Assembly: GCA_910577845.1 (NCBI GenBank)
Contig: CAJTNA010000002.1
Location: 44,285-108,284 of the forward strand
Length of the DNA: 64,000 nucleotides
Direction: 5' to 3'
From: an uncultured Christensenella sp.
GTDB taxonomy: Bacteria > Bacillota > Clostridia > Christensenellales > UBA3700
This document shows, one piece after another, positions 43,357 through 53,283 of the stretch. The notes below the pieces were generated by a model. The model made no database searches, was not told the DNA's origin, and saw only the letters and a list, made by a program, of their open reading frames with translations. Within the stretch, counting starts at the first letter, position 1. The number at the start of each line of letters is the position of its first letter. Made by a program: the position numbers and the translations under genes.

Positions 43357-45552
43357 ATGATTGCAAAAGTTATTGTTGATATTTCAAATAGTGAAGTTGA
43401 TAAAATTTTTGATTATATAATTCCCTCAGATTTTGAGCTTGAGGTAGGCACACGTGTGCTAGTACCCTTTGGCAACAGAAGTATTGAGGGCTTTTGCATA
43501 AAAATAACAGATAGCCCAGAGGGCGATTACAAATTAAAAGAAATTATAAAAAAAATGGACGCAAAACCACTAATAAAAGCTGAAATGCTTGAGCTTGCTA
43601 GGTTTATGAGAGAAAAATTTTATTTAAGATATGTTGATGTGCTTAGGTTATTTATTCCCTCTAAATTGCGAGGCAACAAAGTAAAAGTTTTGGAACGTGA
43701 ATATTGCGTGCTTGCAAGTGAGGATATACAAACTTTAAAGTCTAGAATAAGTCCACGTGCAAAAAGTCAGCTTGCTATTATTGATAGACTTGCTAGCAGT
43801 GGGGAATATCTTACTGTGCTTAATACGGAATTTTCACCAAGTGCAATTAATAGTTTGGTTGAAAAAGGGTTGGTAATTAAGTCAAAACAAGAGGTACTTC
43901 GAAAGCCAATAAGTGATAGTGATATTAATCAAAATAAAGTTGTTTTGACAGACACTCAAGAAAAGGCACTTAATGAGATAAAATCAAGTAAACAAAGTAT
44001 TGTTTTATTACACGGAGTTACTGGGTCTGGCAAGACAGAAGTTTATATGTCACTAATTGAAAGTGCATTAAAACAAGGTAAAACTGCCATTGCATTAGTG
44101 CCAGAAATATCTTTAACACCTCAGATTTTGAGGGTTTTTCGTGCAAGGTTTGGTGATGATATTGCTATGTTACATAGCGGTTTGTCTGACGGTGAAAGAT
44201 ATGATGAATGGCGTAGAATATATGACGGTGATGCAAAAATTGTTGTAGGTGCAAGGTCGGCAATATTCGCACCAACTGAAAATTTGGGTGTGATAATTAT
44301 TGACGAGGAACACGATAGTAGTTATATTAGCGAGTCAAATCCAAGGTTTAGGACGCTTGATGTAGCGGAGTTTAGGGCAAATTATAATAATTGCAAAGTT
44401 GTTTTAGGCAGTGCTACGCCAAGTGTGGAAAGTTATAATAATGCAAGAGCAAATAAGTTTGCACTTGTAGAAATGAATAAAAGAATATCCAAAAATGGTA
44501 TGCCAAACATTCAAATTGTGGATATGGCTCAAGAGTTGAGAGTTGGTAATTTTTCCGTTTTTTCAAATGAGCTTAAAAGCAAGTTGCAAGAGGTTATCAG
44601 CAATGGTAATCAAGCAATGGTGTTTATTAACCGCAGAGGCTATGCTTCATATATGCAATGCAAGTCTTGCGGATATATTGCTAAATGTACTGATTGCGAT
44701 ATAGCTTTAACTTATCATAAAGAGGATAATTTATTAAAATGCCATTATTGTGGTAAAAAGTTTAAGCCGTTGGATATATGCCCTAATTGCCATAGCGAAA
44801 GCATAAAGCAAGGCAAGATTGGCACGGAAAAGGTTGTTAGGGAACTGCAAGAATTTTTGGGTGATAGTGTTAGAATTTTAAGAATGGATAATGATACTAC
44901 AACTACAAAAACAGCTTATCTTGATATACTTGGGGCGTTTAGACGTGGTGAGGCACAAGTTTTGGTTGGCACGCAAATGATTGTTAAGGGACACGATTTT
45001 CCAAATGTAACTTTGGTTGGTGTGCTTGATGCGGATATGAGTTTGTATTTTAGCGATTATAGGTCTTGCGAACGTACATATCAACTTATAACTCAAGTTG
45101 CTGGTAGAGCTGGTAGAAAGGACAAGCTAGGTGAGGTCATAATTCAAACATATTCACCAAAGCATTATCTATTTAACTTTGTTAAAAATTATGATTACAA
45201 AGGCTTTTTTGATAAGGAACTTAATACAAGAGGGGTTACAAATTTTCCCCCATATACAACTATTGTAAGAGTTTTGGTTACAAACGAGCAAGATGAAAAG
45301 AGCCTTAATTGTACAAAAAAGATTTATGACTTATTAAAGTTACTTAGAGCAGAAAACGAAAAAGAGTTTGTTTATATGCAAGCTATGAAATCACCTATAA
45401 ATAAAATTCAAAATAAATACCGCTATCAAATTGTGCTTAGGATAAAGCGAAATTTAGAGGATAGAATAATTGGTAAAATATACAATATAGTAGACGAAAA
45501 TAAACAAGGCAACAGCGTATTTGTGGAAATTAATCCACAAAATATGAGCTAA
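43357..45552 (+). CDS. priA: Primosomal replication restart helicase PriA
   Basis: PriA reloads replication forks. The 731-residue protein has the N-terminal DNA-binding domain, Walker A GVTGSGKT (221-228), DEEH box IIDEEHDSSY, and a zinc-binding insert with eight Cys (CKSCGY, CTDC, CHYCGK, CPNC). ATG 43357 is 6 bases behind the coaBC stop with no clear ribosome site, suggesting coupled translation. Confidence 0.97.
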   Translation: MIAKVIVDISNSEVDKIFDYIIPSDFELEVGTRVLVPFGNRSIEGFCIKITDSPEGDYKLKEIIKKMDAKPLIKAEMLELARFMREKFYLRYVDVLRLFIPSKLRGNKVKVLEREYCVLASEDIQTLKSRISPRAKSQLAIIDRLASSGEYLTVLNTEFSPSAINSLVEKGLVIKSKQEVLRKPISDSDINQNKVVLTDTQEKALNEIKSSKQSIVLLHGVTGSGKTEVYMSLIESALKQGKTAIALVPEISLTPQILRVFRARFGDDIAMLHSGLSDGERYDEWRRIYDGDAKIVVGARSAIFAPTENLGVIIIDEEHDSSYISESNPRFRTLDVAEFRANYNNCKVVLGSATPSVESYNNARANKFALVEMNKRISKNGMPNIQIVDMAQELRVGNFSVFSNELKSKLQEVISNGNQAMVFINRRGYASYMQCKSCGYIAKCTDCDIALTYHKEDNLLKCHYCGKKFKPLDICPNCHSESIKQGKIGTEKVVRELQEFLGDSVRILRMDNDTTTTKTAYLDILGAFRRGEAQVLVGTQMIVKGHDFPNVTLVGVLDADMSLYFSDYRSCERTYQLITQVAGRAGRKDKLGEVIIQTYSPKHYLFNFVKNYDYKGFFDKELNTRGVTNFPPYTTIVRVLVTNEQDEKSLNCTKKIYDLLKLLRAENEKEFVYMQAMKSPINKIQNKYRYQIVLRIKRNLEDRIIGKIYNIVDENKQGNSVFVEINPQNMS

Positions 45553-45563
45553 AGGAGAATTAA

Positions 45564-46025
45564 ATGGCAATTAGAGATATTGTAAAGGACGGCGACCCGA
45601 TTTTAAGAAAAACTTGCAGACCTGTAGAGGTTTTTGATGAGAAATTGGCTAAACTTTTGGACGATATGCGTGAGACTATGCGTAAGGCGGAAGGTGTTGG
45701 TTTGGCTGGACCTCAAGTTGGTATTTTAAGACGAGTTGCAGTAGTAGAGGTTGGAGATTTTTATGTTGAACTTATAAACCCAGTTATAGTTGAAACTGAT
45801 GGTGAACAAATTGGTTATGAAGGGTGTTTGAGTGTAGAGGGGAAAAGTTGTAATGTTGCAAGACCAAACTATGTTAAAGTAAGGTATTTTAATAGGAATG
45901 GTGTGCAAATGCAAGCGGAATGTGAGGAACTTACCGCACGAGCAATTTGTCACGAAACAGACCACCTTGACGGAATTTTGTTTTATGATAAGGAATATAA
46001 GGGTAAAATCAAAAAGAAAAGATAA
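45564..46025 (+). CDS. def: Peptide deformylase
   Basis: Def removes the N-formyl group from nascent proteins. The 153-residue protein has all three motifs: GVGLAGPQVG, EGCLSV with metal ligand C88, and HETDH with H130, E131 and H134. AAAGGAG precedes ATG 45564, 11 bases behind priA. In most relatives fmt follows at once; here a 434-base gap intervenes. Confidence 0.97.
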   Translation: MAIRDIVKDGDPILRKTCRPVEVFDEKLAKLLDDMRETMRKAEGVGLAGPQVGILRRVAVVEVGDFYVELINPVIVETDGEQIGYEGCLSVEGKSCNVARPNYVKVRYFNRNGVQMQAECEELTARAICHETDHLDGILFYDKEYKGKIKKKR

Positions 46026-46459
46026 TAATTGTTTTTGATATTTTATGTTCTTATAAATTGTTCCTAATTTAATTTGTTAGGGTTTTAAATTAAATTGATT
46101 AATAAATTACTTTAATTGAATAACTAAAATGTATATGTAATTACAATTGTATGTGTTCAGAATTATTAATGTTGTTTACTAACTCTCTTAAAATATTATT
46201 CCAATTTTTGACAACAAATTAATTGCTAATATGTAACATTGTAAATATCATAATAATAAATTTTAATTAATTATTAAATATATGCTTTTAATAACTTTTT
46301 TACAAGTATGCACGCTTAAATTTGATAGAAAAATATGTTTGCAGACTAATTGCTAAAATGTATATTAATTGTTTGATAATATTTAAAAGAGATAGATTGC
46401 AAAATATTTATGTTGCATTTTACAAAATAGATTTTTGGTTATTTTAAAAGGATAGAAAT
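46026..46459. other. Gap between def and fmt
   Basis: It is A+T rich. The strongest structure is a short CCTAA/TTAGG stem (about 46062-46081). No ORF, repeat or firm promoter was seen. Confidence 0.5.
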
Positions 46460-47389
46460 ATGAGATTGATATTTTTAGGTACGCCAGAGTTTGCTGTGCC
46501 TAGTTTGAGAAAAATTGCACAATCTGGACACGAGATTTTAGCTGTTGTAACTCAACCCGATAAGCCTCGCAATAGAGGAATTATGACGCCATCGCCAGTA
46601 AAAGAGGTCGCACTTGAATTGGGACTAAAGGTTTTGCAATACAACAGAATAAGTCGAGAGGGCGTGCAAGATATAAAAGATTTAGCACCAGACATTATGG
46701 TTACTTGTGCTTTTGGTCAAATACTAAGTAGGGAATTATTGGCAATACCTAAATTCGGTGTTATTAATGAACACGCAAGTTTGTTGCCAAAATATCGTGG
46801 TAGTAGTCCTATACAATGGTGTGTAATCAATGGTGAAAAGGAAACTGGCGTTACTATTATGAAAACAGCTTATGAGGTTGATAGTGGCGATATTCTATTC
46901 GCTGATAAAACTGAAATTGACGAGAGTGAAACAGCAGGTGAACTATTTGACAGATTGAGTTTGCTTGCATCAGATAGTATTGTTAAAGCAATAGATTTAA
47001 TTGAGAGCGGAAAAGCTGTATATACAGCACAAAACCACAAAGAGGCAACTTTTTGCAAAATGCTTAGCAAGGCGGACGGCTTAATTGATTGGGGTAAAAG
47101 TGCAATTCAAATTAAAGATTTTGTTAGAGGTATGAATCCTTGGCCTTGTGCGTATACAATGCTGAATGGTGAGACAATTAAAATTTATAAAGTATCAGTA
47201 GTAGGCAAACAAGTTGATGCAGAAAGTGGGGAAATTATTCAAGCGGATAAAAATGGTTTAATTGTTGCTTGTGGCAATGGTTGTGTAAGTATAGAGGTTT
47301 TACAAGCACCTTGTGCAAAGCGAATGTCAGCAAAAGATTTTTTGCTTGGAAAAAAAATTGTTGTGGGTAGTAAATTTGAAAATAATTAA
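46460..47389 (+). CDS. fmt: Methionyl-tRNA formyltransferase
   Basis: Fmt formylates initiator Met-tRNA with 10-formyl-tetrahydrofolate. The 309-residue protein has the N-terminal Rossmann domain (IFLGTPEFAVPSL), the catalytic N103/H105 in GVINEHASLLPKYRG, and a C-terminal OB-like domain (WPCAYTML). AAAAGG precedes ATG 46460. Confidence 0.97.
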   Translation: MRLIFLGTPEFAVPSLRKIAQSGHEILAVVTQPDKPRNRGIMTPSPVKEVALELGLKVLQYNRISREGVQDIKDLAPDIMVTCAFGQILSRELLAIPKFGVINEHASLLPKYRGSSPIQWCVINGEKETGVTIMKTAYEVDSGDILFADKTEIDESETAGELFDRLSLLASDSIVKAIDLIESGKAVYTAQNHKEATFCKMLSKADGLIDWGKSAIQIKDFVRGMNPWPCAYTMLNGETIKIYKVSVVGKQVDAESGEIIQADKNGLIVACGNGCVSIEVLQAPCAKRMSAKDFLLGKKIVVGSKFENN

Positions 47390-47411
47390 CTTTTGTGGCT
47401 TTAAAATTAAA

Positions 47412-47446
47412 TTAATCTGTCAAAAATCGGTATTAAATCAATTTTT
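47412..47446 (+). repeat. Recurrent intergenic motif, copy 8
   Basis: TTAATCTGTCAAAAATCGGT then ATTAAATCAATTTTT, 22 bases behind fmt. Confidence 0.78.
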
Positions 47447-47652
47447 AAGTATGTTAGTTTTTTATAGCATAAAACAAAGTTTTATTATATAAGTAAAATG
47501 TGTAGAGTTTATAATTTGACGTAGCTATATTTTTCAGTAGGTAAGTTAATTCAAATACAAATGATTGCAAAGCAAGTTTATTATTAAAGCAAAACAAAAT
47601 AAAATTTTAATACAAGTTAAAATTTGCTTATTTATTTTATGTAGGAGTATTA

Positions 47653-48927
47653 ATGAATAAAGATTTCAGATTGGCATTTGATATTTTAGATAGAGTGTTC
47701 CGAGAGGGTGCATATAGTAATGTTTTGTTAACAGAGGTGTTAGATAAAGCAGATAATCGTGCATTACTTACTAGGCTTGTCTACGGCACTTTAGATAAAA
47801 ATATTACAATAGAATATTACATATCATTGTTATGTGATAGCAAGCCAAATAATAAAATCTATACTATATTAAAACTTGGAATATATATGTTAAAGTTTAT
47901 GGATAGTATTCCTCCTCACGCTGTTGTTAATGAAATGGTAAACCTTGCTGAATATGCTAAAAAGCCTAAGTTATCTGGTTTTGTTAATGCTACTTTAAAA
48001 AATGCTGTAAGCAAACAATTTTATTTGCCAAAAGACGAAAAAATGGCAATATCTGTGCAGTATAGTGTTCCATTTTGGTATGTTAAATGCCTATTCAAAC
48101 AATATAAAAAAGATAACACTATTAATATTTTAAGTCAAAAGTCAATAGATTTGGAACATATAAGAATTAATAACAAAAAAATATCCGATACAGATTTAGA
48201 AAACAAATTTAACCAATTGAATATTCAATTTGTAAAAAGCGAATATGGCGGATATTTGATTAAAAATTGTGAAGACATTAGAAAATTGTTTGACAAAGGC
48301 TATATTACATATCAATCTGCATCAAGTATGATTGTATGTAAAGCTTGCGATGTGAAAGACGGCTATGCTTGTTTGGATATGTGTGCAAGCCCAGGTGGTA
48401 AGTCGGTGTATTTGAGTAGTCTTGCTAAAAACTTGAAAATTACTGCTTGTGATGTATATCCTAATAGGGTGGAAAAAATTAATGAATACAGCACTCGTAT
48501 GGGTGTGGATAATATAAATGCTATTGTTATGGACGGCACAACTTTAAATCAAGATTTTAAAGAGAGATTTGATTTGGTGCTTTGTGACAGCCCTTGTAGT
48601 GGTTTTGGTATTGCTCGCAAAAAGCCAGATATTTATTTAAATAAGAGTTATGAGGATATTTTAAAGCTTAGTGAAATACAATATAAGTTGCTCAATAATG
48701 CTATTGAGTATGCAAAGGTAGGCGGAAGTATAGTATATTCCACTTGCACTATTTTAAGAGAGGAAAATTATAACATTGTTGGTAGAATTTTGAAAGAAAG
48801 AAAAGATGTTAAGCTTGAAAAAATGCCTATACAATTTGATAATGATGGCTTTATTCAGTTGCTACCAAATGAAAAAGGACTTGACGGATTTTTTATTGCG
48901 AGGTTGATAAAATGCCAGATGCTTTAG
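47653..48927 (+). CDS. rsmB: 16S rRNA m5C967 methyltransferase RsmB
   Basis: The 424-residue protein has an N-terminal NusB-like helical domain (about 1-130), a PUA-like linker, and a SAM methyltransferase domain with MCASPGGKSVYLS, the catalytic-cysteine motif DSPCSGFGI, and STCTILREEN. The usual APGGK is SPGGK here. GTAGGAG precedes ATG 47653. It overlaps rlmN by 16 bases. Confidence 0.95.
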   Translation: MNKDFRLAFDILDRVFREGAYSNVLLTEVLDKADNRALLTRLVYGTLDKNITIEYYISLLCDSKPNNKIYTILKLGIYMLKFMDSIPPHAVVNEMVNLAEYAKKPKLSGFVNATLKNAVSKQFYLPKDEKMAISVQYSVPFWYVKCLFKQYKKDNTINILSQKSIDLEHIRINNKKISDTDLENKFNQLNIQFVKSEYGGYLIKNCEDIRKLFDKGYITYQSASSMIVCKACDVKDGYACLDMCASPGGKSVYLSSLAKNLKITACDVYPNRVEKINEYSTRMGVDNINAIVMDGTTLNQDFKERFDLVLCDSPCSGFGIARKKPDIYLNKSYEDILKLSEIQYKLLNNAIEYAKVGGSIVYSTCTILREENYNIVGRILKERKDVKLEKMPIQFDNDGFIQLLPNEKGLDGFFIARLIKCQML

Positions 48928-49949
48928 ATTATAATATTCAAGATTGGGAGAAATACCTTGCAAGAATTTGTGAACCTAAGTTTAGAGCAAAACAGATTTT
49001 TACTTGGTTGCATAAAGGTGTAGATTTTGATGAAATGTCAAATCTGCCTAAAAAATTACAAGAAAATTTAAAAAAAGATTTTGATTGTAATTGTGTAAAA
49101 ATTTACAAAAAACTTGTCTCTGAAAAAGACGGAACAAGAAAGTATATTTTTCTTTTACCTGATGGCAATATAATAGAGGGTGTACTGATGTCGTACAAAT
49201 ATGGCAACACCATTTGTATAAGCACACAAGTTGGTTGCCGTATGAATTGTGCCTTTTGTGCAAGTGGTTTAGATGGCTTGATTCGTAATTTAACAGCTGG
49301 AGAGATGGTTGGAGAAGTTCTTGCGGTAAATAATGATTTAGGTGAGGGCAAGAGACAAATAACTAACATAGTACTTATGGGTAGCGGTGAACCACTTGAT
49401 AACTATCAAAATGTGCTAAAATTCTTAGATATTATAAGTTGCAATAGTGGCATAAACATTAGTAAAAGGAATATATCTTTAAGTACCTGTGGACTTTGTG
49501 ACAAAATATATAACTTAGCAGACGATTTTGGAGGTGTTACTTTGACAATCTCATTACACGCTCCTAATGACGATGTGCGTAATCAAATAATGCCAGTTAA
49601 CAAGGCATTCAAGATTAAAGATATCATAAAGGCTGTTAAATATTATTTTGAAAAGACTGGTAGACGAATTATCTTTGAGTATTCAATGATACAAGGTATT
49701 AATGATAGCATTGCTTGTGCTAAAGAGCTGAGCGTAATTTTAAAAGGTTTGCCTTGTCACGTAAATTTGATAAACTTGAATTATGTTAAGGAAAAGAATT
49801 TAAAGTCTAGTGGAAAAGAACCTGTAGCTAAATTTTTAAAAGTGCTTGAAGATAACGGAATATCTGCTACTATAAGACGCACAATGGGTAGCGATATAGA
49901 GGGGGCTTGCGGTCAATTAAGACGAAAAATTTTGCAAATTAATGAATAA
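48912..49949 (+). CDS. rlmN: Radical SAM rRNA/tRNA adenine C2-methyltransferase RlmN
   Basis: RlmN methylates A2503 of 23S rRNA and A37 of some tRNAs. The 345-residue protein has the radical SAM cluster C109-x3-C113-x2-C116 (CRMNCAFC), the GSGEPLDN motif, and the C-terminal reactive Cys in EGACGQLR. Start overlaps rsmB by 16 bases. Confidence 0.97.
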   Translation: MPDALDYNIQDWEKYLARICEPKFRAKQIFTWLHKGVDFDEMSNLPKKLQENLKKDFDCNCVKIYKKLVSEKDGTRKYIFLLPDGNIIEGVLMSYKYGNTICISTQVGCRMNCAFCASGLDGLIRNLTAGEMVGEVLAVNNDLGEGKRQITNIVLMGSGEPLDNYQNVLKFLDIISCNSGINISKRNISLSTCGLCDKIYNLADDFGGVTLTISLHAPNDDVRNQIMPVNKAFKIKDIIKAVKYYFEKTGRRIIFEYSMIQGINDSIACAKELSVILKGLPCHVNLINLNYVKEKNLKSSGKEPVAKFLKVLEDNGISATIRRTMGSDIEGACGQLRRKILQINE

Positions 49950-50175
49950 AAGCTATAAAAAGCAAATTTAATTGCTAAAAATTTAAAATTGTTGTGCAAT
50001 GTACTATTTATCACAATTATAACTTATTTGAATTAATGTTGTAACAAAAAATTCACTATTGGTTGTGGTTATTGTATTACACACAATTTGGCTTTTAATT
50101 ATATTCCATAAAATAACTTTTTTGTTGGGTGTATAGATAGCCAACAATAATGTAAAATAAAAAGATTGAGGCGAA
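49950..50175. other. Gap where a PASTA kinase/phosphatase pair often lies
   Basis: Only 226 bases separate rlmN and rsgA. TTGTTGG (50122-50128) pairs with CCAACAA (50141-50147). No remnant of prpC or prkC is visible. Confidence 0.7.
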
Positions 50176-51063
50176 ATGAAAGATAAAAAAATACGATTGG
50201 GACAAGTTATCAAAGGTGTCGGAGGTAATTATAATGTACTATCCGATGGTGAAATAATTGTTTGTAATGGTCGTGGTAAACTGCGACTTGATGGTGATAT
50301 TTTTATTGGTGATTATGTTGAGTTTAGTGTTTTTTCAAACGGCAAGGGTGCTATTGAGAAAATTTTGCCAAGAAAAAATAAAATTACTCGTCCATATATT
50401 ACTAATATAGATATGATAGTTATATGTATAGCACCAAGTCCTCGCCCAGATTTTTATCTTGTTGACAAATTATTAATAAATTGTGTTAAGCAAAATATTA
50501 CACCTATTTTGTGTGTCAATAAAATTGATTTGCTTGACAGTGAATTTAAGGAAAATATTGAAGTATCATATGGTAATCTGTGTGAAGTTTGTTATGTCAA
50601 TGCAATAACAGGTGAAGGAATTGGAAAACTTGTTGAGCTAATTTCTAATAATTATGTCAGTATGGCTGGGCAATCGGCAGTTGGAAAATCATCAATTATC
50701 AATAGCATAGTGGGCTATCAAATGTTAGAGATAGGTGCATTGTCAAGAAAGGTTGAACGTGGTAAGCACACAACTAGAAATGTTGAGATTTTTGATATTG
50801 GTCACGGCATAAGACTTGCAGATACTTGTGGTTTTTCTATTTTGGAAATTGAAAATATTAATCCAGACGAACTTTCCACTTATTTTACAGATTTTGATGA
50901 TTTTGCTTGTAATTGTAAATTTAATTGCTGTAATCATATTAACGAACCCCAATGTGCTGTTAAAAATGCGGTAAGTACTGGTGAGCTAAGTAAGGATAGG
51001 TATGATAGATATGTACATTTGTACAAAGAGTTACTTGAGAAATGGAGGAAACGATATGACTAA
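50176..51063 (+). CDS. rsgA: Ribosome small-subunit GTPase RsgA
   Basis: RsgA is a circularly permuted GTPase that checks 30S maturation. The 295-residue protein starts with an OB domain, has NKIDLL (G4) before GQSAVGKSS (G1) and DTCGFS (G3), and ends with a zinc knuckle using CNCKFNCCNH. GAGG precedes ATG 50176. It overlaps rpe by 8 bases. Confidence 0.97.
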   Translation: MKDKKIRLGQVIKGVGGNYNVLSDGEIIVCNGRGKLRLDGDIFIGDYVEFSVFSNGKGAIEKILPRKNKITRPYITNIDMIVICIAPSPRPDFYLVDKLLINCVKQNITPILCVNKIDLLDSEFKENIEVSYGNLCEVCYVNAITGEGIGKLVELISNNYVSMAGQSAVGKSSIINSIVGYQMLEIGALSRKVERGKHTTRNVEIFDIGHGIRLADTCGFSILEIENINPDELSTYFTDFDDFACNCKFNCCNHINEPQCAVKNAVSTGELSKDRYDRYVHLYKELLEKWRKRYD

Positions 51064-51712
51064 ATATATGGTATCACCATCAATATTATCTGGTGATTTT
51101 GCAAATATGGGTGATAGCGTCAAAAATGCCTGTGATTGGGGAGCAGATTTGATACACGTTGATGTTATGGATGGTGTTTATGTTCCTAATATTACATTTG
51201 GAATGCCTATGGTAAAAAGCATAAAACCATATAGTCAAGTACCGCTTGATGTACATTTAATGATAACTGAACCAGAAAAATATGTTGGAAGTTTTGTTGA
51301 TTGCGGTGCAGATATAGTAACTTTTCACCCTGATGCAAGTAAAGATGTTCAAAAAGGTTTGGACACAATAAAGTCAAAAGGTGCAAAATGTGGTTTGGTT
51401 TTAAATCCCGATAAGCCACTTGAATTAGTTTATCCTTATATTAATGATATAGATATGGTATTATTAATGAGCGTATTCCCAGGGTTTGGTGGTCAAAAAT
51501 TTATTGCAGAAGTTTTGGATAAGGCAAAAGAGTTAAAAGAATACATTACAAAACATAATATAAATATTGATATTGAAATAGACGGCGGTGTTAGCAGTCA
51601 AAATGCGGAAATTATTAGAAATAGTGGAGTTAATATTTTAGTTGCTGGTAGTGCTGTTTATAAGAGTGAAAATCCTAGTAAGGAAATAGCTTTGATTAAA
51701 GGTTTAAAATAA
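51056..51712 (+). CDS. rpe: Ribulose-phosphate 3-epimerase
   Basis: Rpe interconverts ribulose 5-phosphate and xylulose 5-phosphate. ATG 51056 with GGAGG gives 218 residues; a longer in-frame reading inside rsgA is rejected. The TIM-barrel motifs are VSPSILSGDF, VDVMDG, DVHLMI, MSVFPGFGGQKF and EIDGGV. Confidence 0.97.
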   Translation: MTKYMVSPSILSGDFANMGDSVKNACDWGADLIHVDVMDGVYVPNITFGMPMVKSIKPYSQVPLDVHLMITEPEKYVGSFVDCGADIVTFHPDASKDVQKGLDTIKSKGAKCGLVLNPDKPLELVYPYINDIDMVLLMSVFPGFGGQKFIAEVLDKAKELKEYITKHNINIDIEIDGGVSSQNAEIIRNSGVNILVAGSAVYKSENPSKEIALIKGLK

Positions 51713-51721
51713 TTATTGATT

Positions 51722-52327
51722 ATGGAAAATAACAAAATTAAAAAAGTCGTTGCAGTTGTCTTGAATGGTGAAAAATATTACGATGAAATTGTTGGGGATA
51801 TTATTGTTGGTGTTGATGGCGGAGCTGATAAGGTAAACAAAATCCATTTATTTGTTGGGGATAAAGATAGTGTAAAGAAAGATATTCAAGGTGTAGAACA
51901 AATTCTACTTAATGTAGATAAGGATGAAACTGATGGTGAAATTGCGGTAAAGTATCTTATTGAAAATGGATATAGCAAAATAAATTTTTATGGCGTTAAT
52001 GGTGGTAGACTAGACCATATACTTGCAAATTTAAGTATAATGGCTCAATGTGTTGAAGCAGGGATACAAGTTACAGCTTATTGCAATGATTGTGATATTT
52101 ATATGACAAACAAAAATTTGGATATTAATATTAAAAAAAATAGTATTGTAAGTTTGTCACCATTCACAGATAAGGTGCATATTATATCTTTAGAAGGTGT
52201 GAGGTGGCAGTTAAATAACGAATATATTTATAAAAATTTAACTAGAACATTGTCAAATATTGCTACAGATAACAAGATTCGTCTTTGTGTGGATTTTGGT
52301 ATTGTAATGCTTATTGTCAATAAATAA
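51722..52327 (+). CDS. thiN: Thiamine pyrophosphokinase
   Basis: ThiN makes thiamine diphosphate from thiamine and ATP. The 201-residue protein has GVDGGAD, GDKDSV, DKDETDGEIAVKY and GVNGGRLDHILAN, all diagnostic. ATG 51722 is preferred to an upstream TTG; neither has a good ribosome site, so translation probably couples to rpe (9 bases before). Confidence 0.94.
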   Translation: MENNKIKKVVAVVLNGEKYYDEIVGDIIVGVDGGADKVNKIHLFVGDKDSVKKDIQGVEQILLNVDKDETDGEIAVKYLIENGYSKINFYGVNGGRLDHILANLSIMAQCVEAGIQVTAYCNDCDIYMTNKNLDINIKKNSIVSLSPFTDKVHIISLEGVRWQLNNEYIYKNLTRTLSNIATDNKIRLCVDFGIVMLIVNK

Positions 52328-52357
52328 AATTGTTTATGAAATGAATATGGAGGGGTT

Positions 52358-52432
52358 ATGCGTATATATTGTGCCAATCCACCAAAGATAATTAAATTTT
52401 TTCTTAGAAAAATTTGCTCTAAAAAACAATAG
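52358..52432 (+). CDS. spoVM: Stage V sporulation protein M (SpoVM), 24-residue membrane-curvature peptide
   Basis: This short gene encodes MRIYCANPPKIIKFFLRKIC plus SKKQ. It aligns without gaps to B. subtilis SpoVM (MKFYTIKLPKFLGGIVRAM): Tyr4, Pro9, Lys10 and Arg17 agree. It lies between thiN and rpmB, exactly where spoVM lies in B. subtilis. GGAGG precedes ATG 52358. SpoVM is an amphipathic helix that recognises the convex forespore membrane and recruits SpoIVA for coat assembly. Its presence implies that the organism has, or recently had, the ability to sporulate. The gene is too short for ordinary gene calling. Confidence 0.85.
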   Translation: MRIYCANPPKIIKFFLRKICSKKQ

Positions 52433-52474
52433 AAAAACCCCTTAATAACTAAAATTTTGGGTAATTTGATAGTA

Positions 52475-52507
52475 AAAAAGCTCTCAATGAGAGCTTTTTT
52501 ATTTTTT
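52475..52507 (+). terminator. Terminator of the rsgA-rpe-thiN-spoVM unit
   Basis: AAAAAGCTCTC (52475-52485) pairs perfectly with GAGAGCTTTTT (52489-52499), loop AAT, with a T tail. Confidence 0.93.
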
Positions 52508-53248
52508 GTAATAAGATAACAATTAACACTGCTGGTGTGAATAAAAAATTTAAGCTATATAGAAATTATAAGCCTCACATCTTGATTAGTGTGACACTTT
52601 ATATAATTAATGTGGTTCCAGTACATTTTTTGCAACCTTATAGTCAACACCGTTAATGGTAAGTACTTTTTGGAAGCCTTAAGCTACTTCTTCTACAATA
52701 AAAATATAAGTATAACTACTTTATAAAGATTTACTTAACAATGTAACTGACAAGCATTTAAAGCAAAATATGATATAGTTATTTATTCTTAAGTTTTTAG
52801 AAAAAGCCTATTTGCTGAGGGAATAATTGAATAGCTTAATTGCGAGAATAGCTAATAAACACTATTCTTTTGTTCCACTATACTAAGACACACCTCTCAT
52901 AAACTTGCACTGGTAAGAAATATGTACAATGTTGTAGAAAATATTGAATATTCATCTAATCTAGTAACTAAGCTAATGGTAAAATACTAATCCAAGGCAC
53001 GCCAATAATTTGTTTTAAACGTCATCAAAAAGAGGCTGATAAATTAAAAAATATGATATTTGTGATTGCCGATTCTTTGATTTTTGTTAAAAATAAACTA
53101 TTGCAAATGTTAATGTTGGATTAGGTAATTGATAAAAATAATTTGATAAATTGATGTTTGTATTAAATTGTGAGTTGTAATGGTTTAAGCTAGAGTATTG
53201 AAATTGAATATTAATTTTATTTGTTTGAGTAAAGCATTATTAAACAAA

Positions 53249-53270
53249 AAAGTAGGATAACTCCTACTTT
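53249..53270 (-). terminator. Terminator of rpmB
   Basis: AAAGTAGGA (53249-53257) pairs with TCCTACTTT (53262-53270); on the minus strand a TTTT tail follows. Confidence 0.85.
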
Positions 53271-53283
53271 AATTGCTCTGTAA

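Larger units (their letters stand above)
52433..53283. other. Long gap with signs of decayed coding DNA
   Basis: After the terminator at 52475 no intact gene is present. Minus-strand reading at about 52610-52710 gives VEEVA-stop-GFQKVLTINGVDYKVAKNVLEPH-like text (shown in parts), and plus-strand about 52985-53120 gives GTPIICFKRHQKEADKLKNM then IFVIADSLIF. Both look like protein fragments with stops, but I cannot assign a parent family. Another open stretch is at 52898-52990. Candidate gene or mobile-element remnants. Confidence 0.4.
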
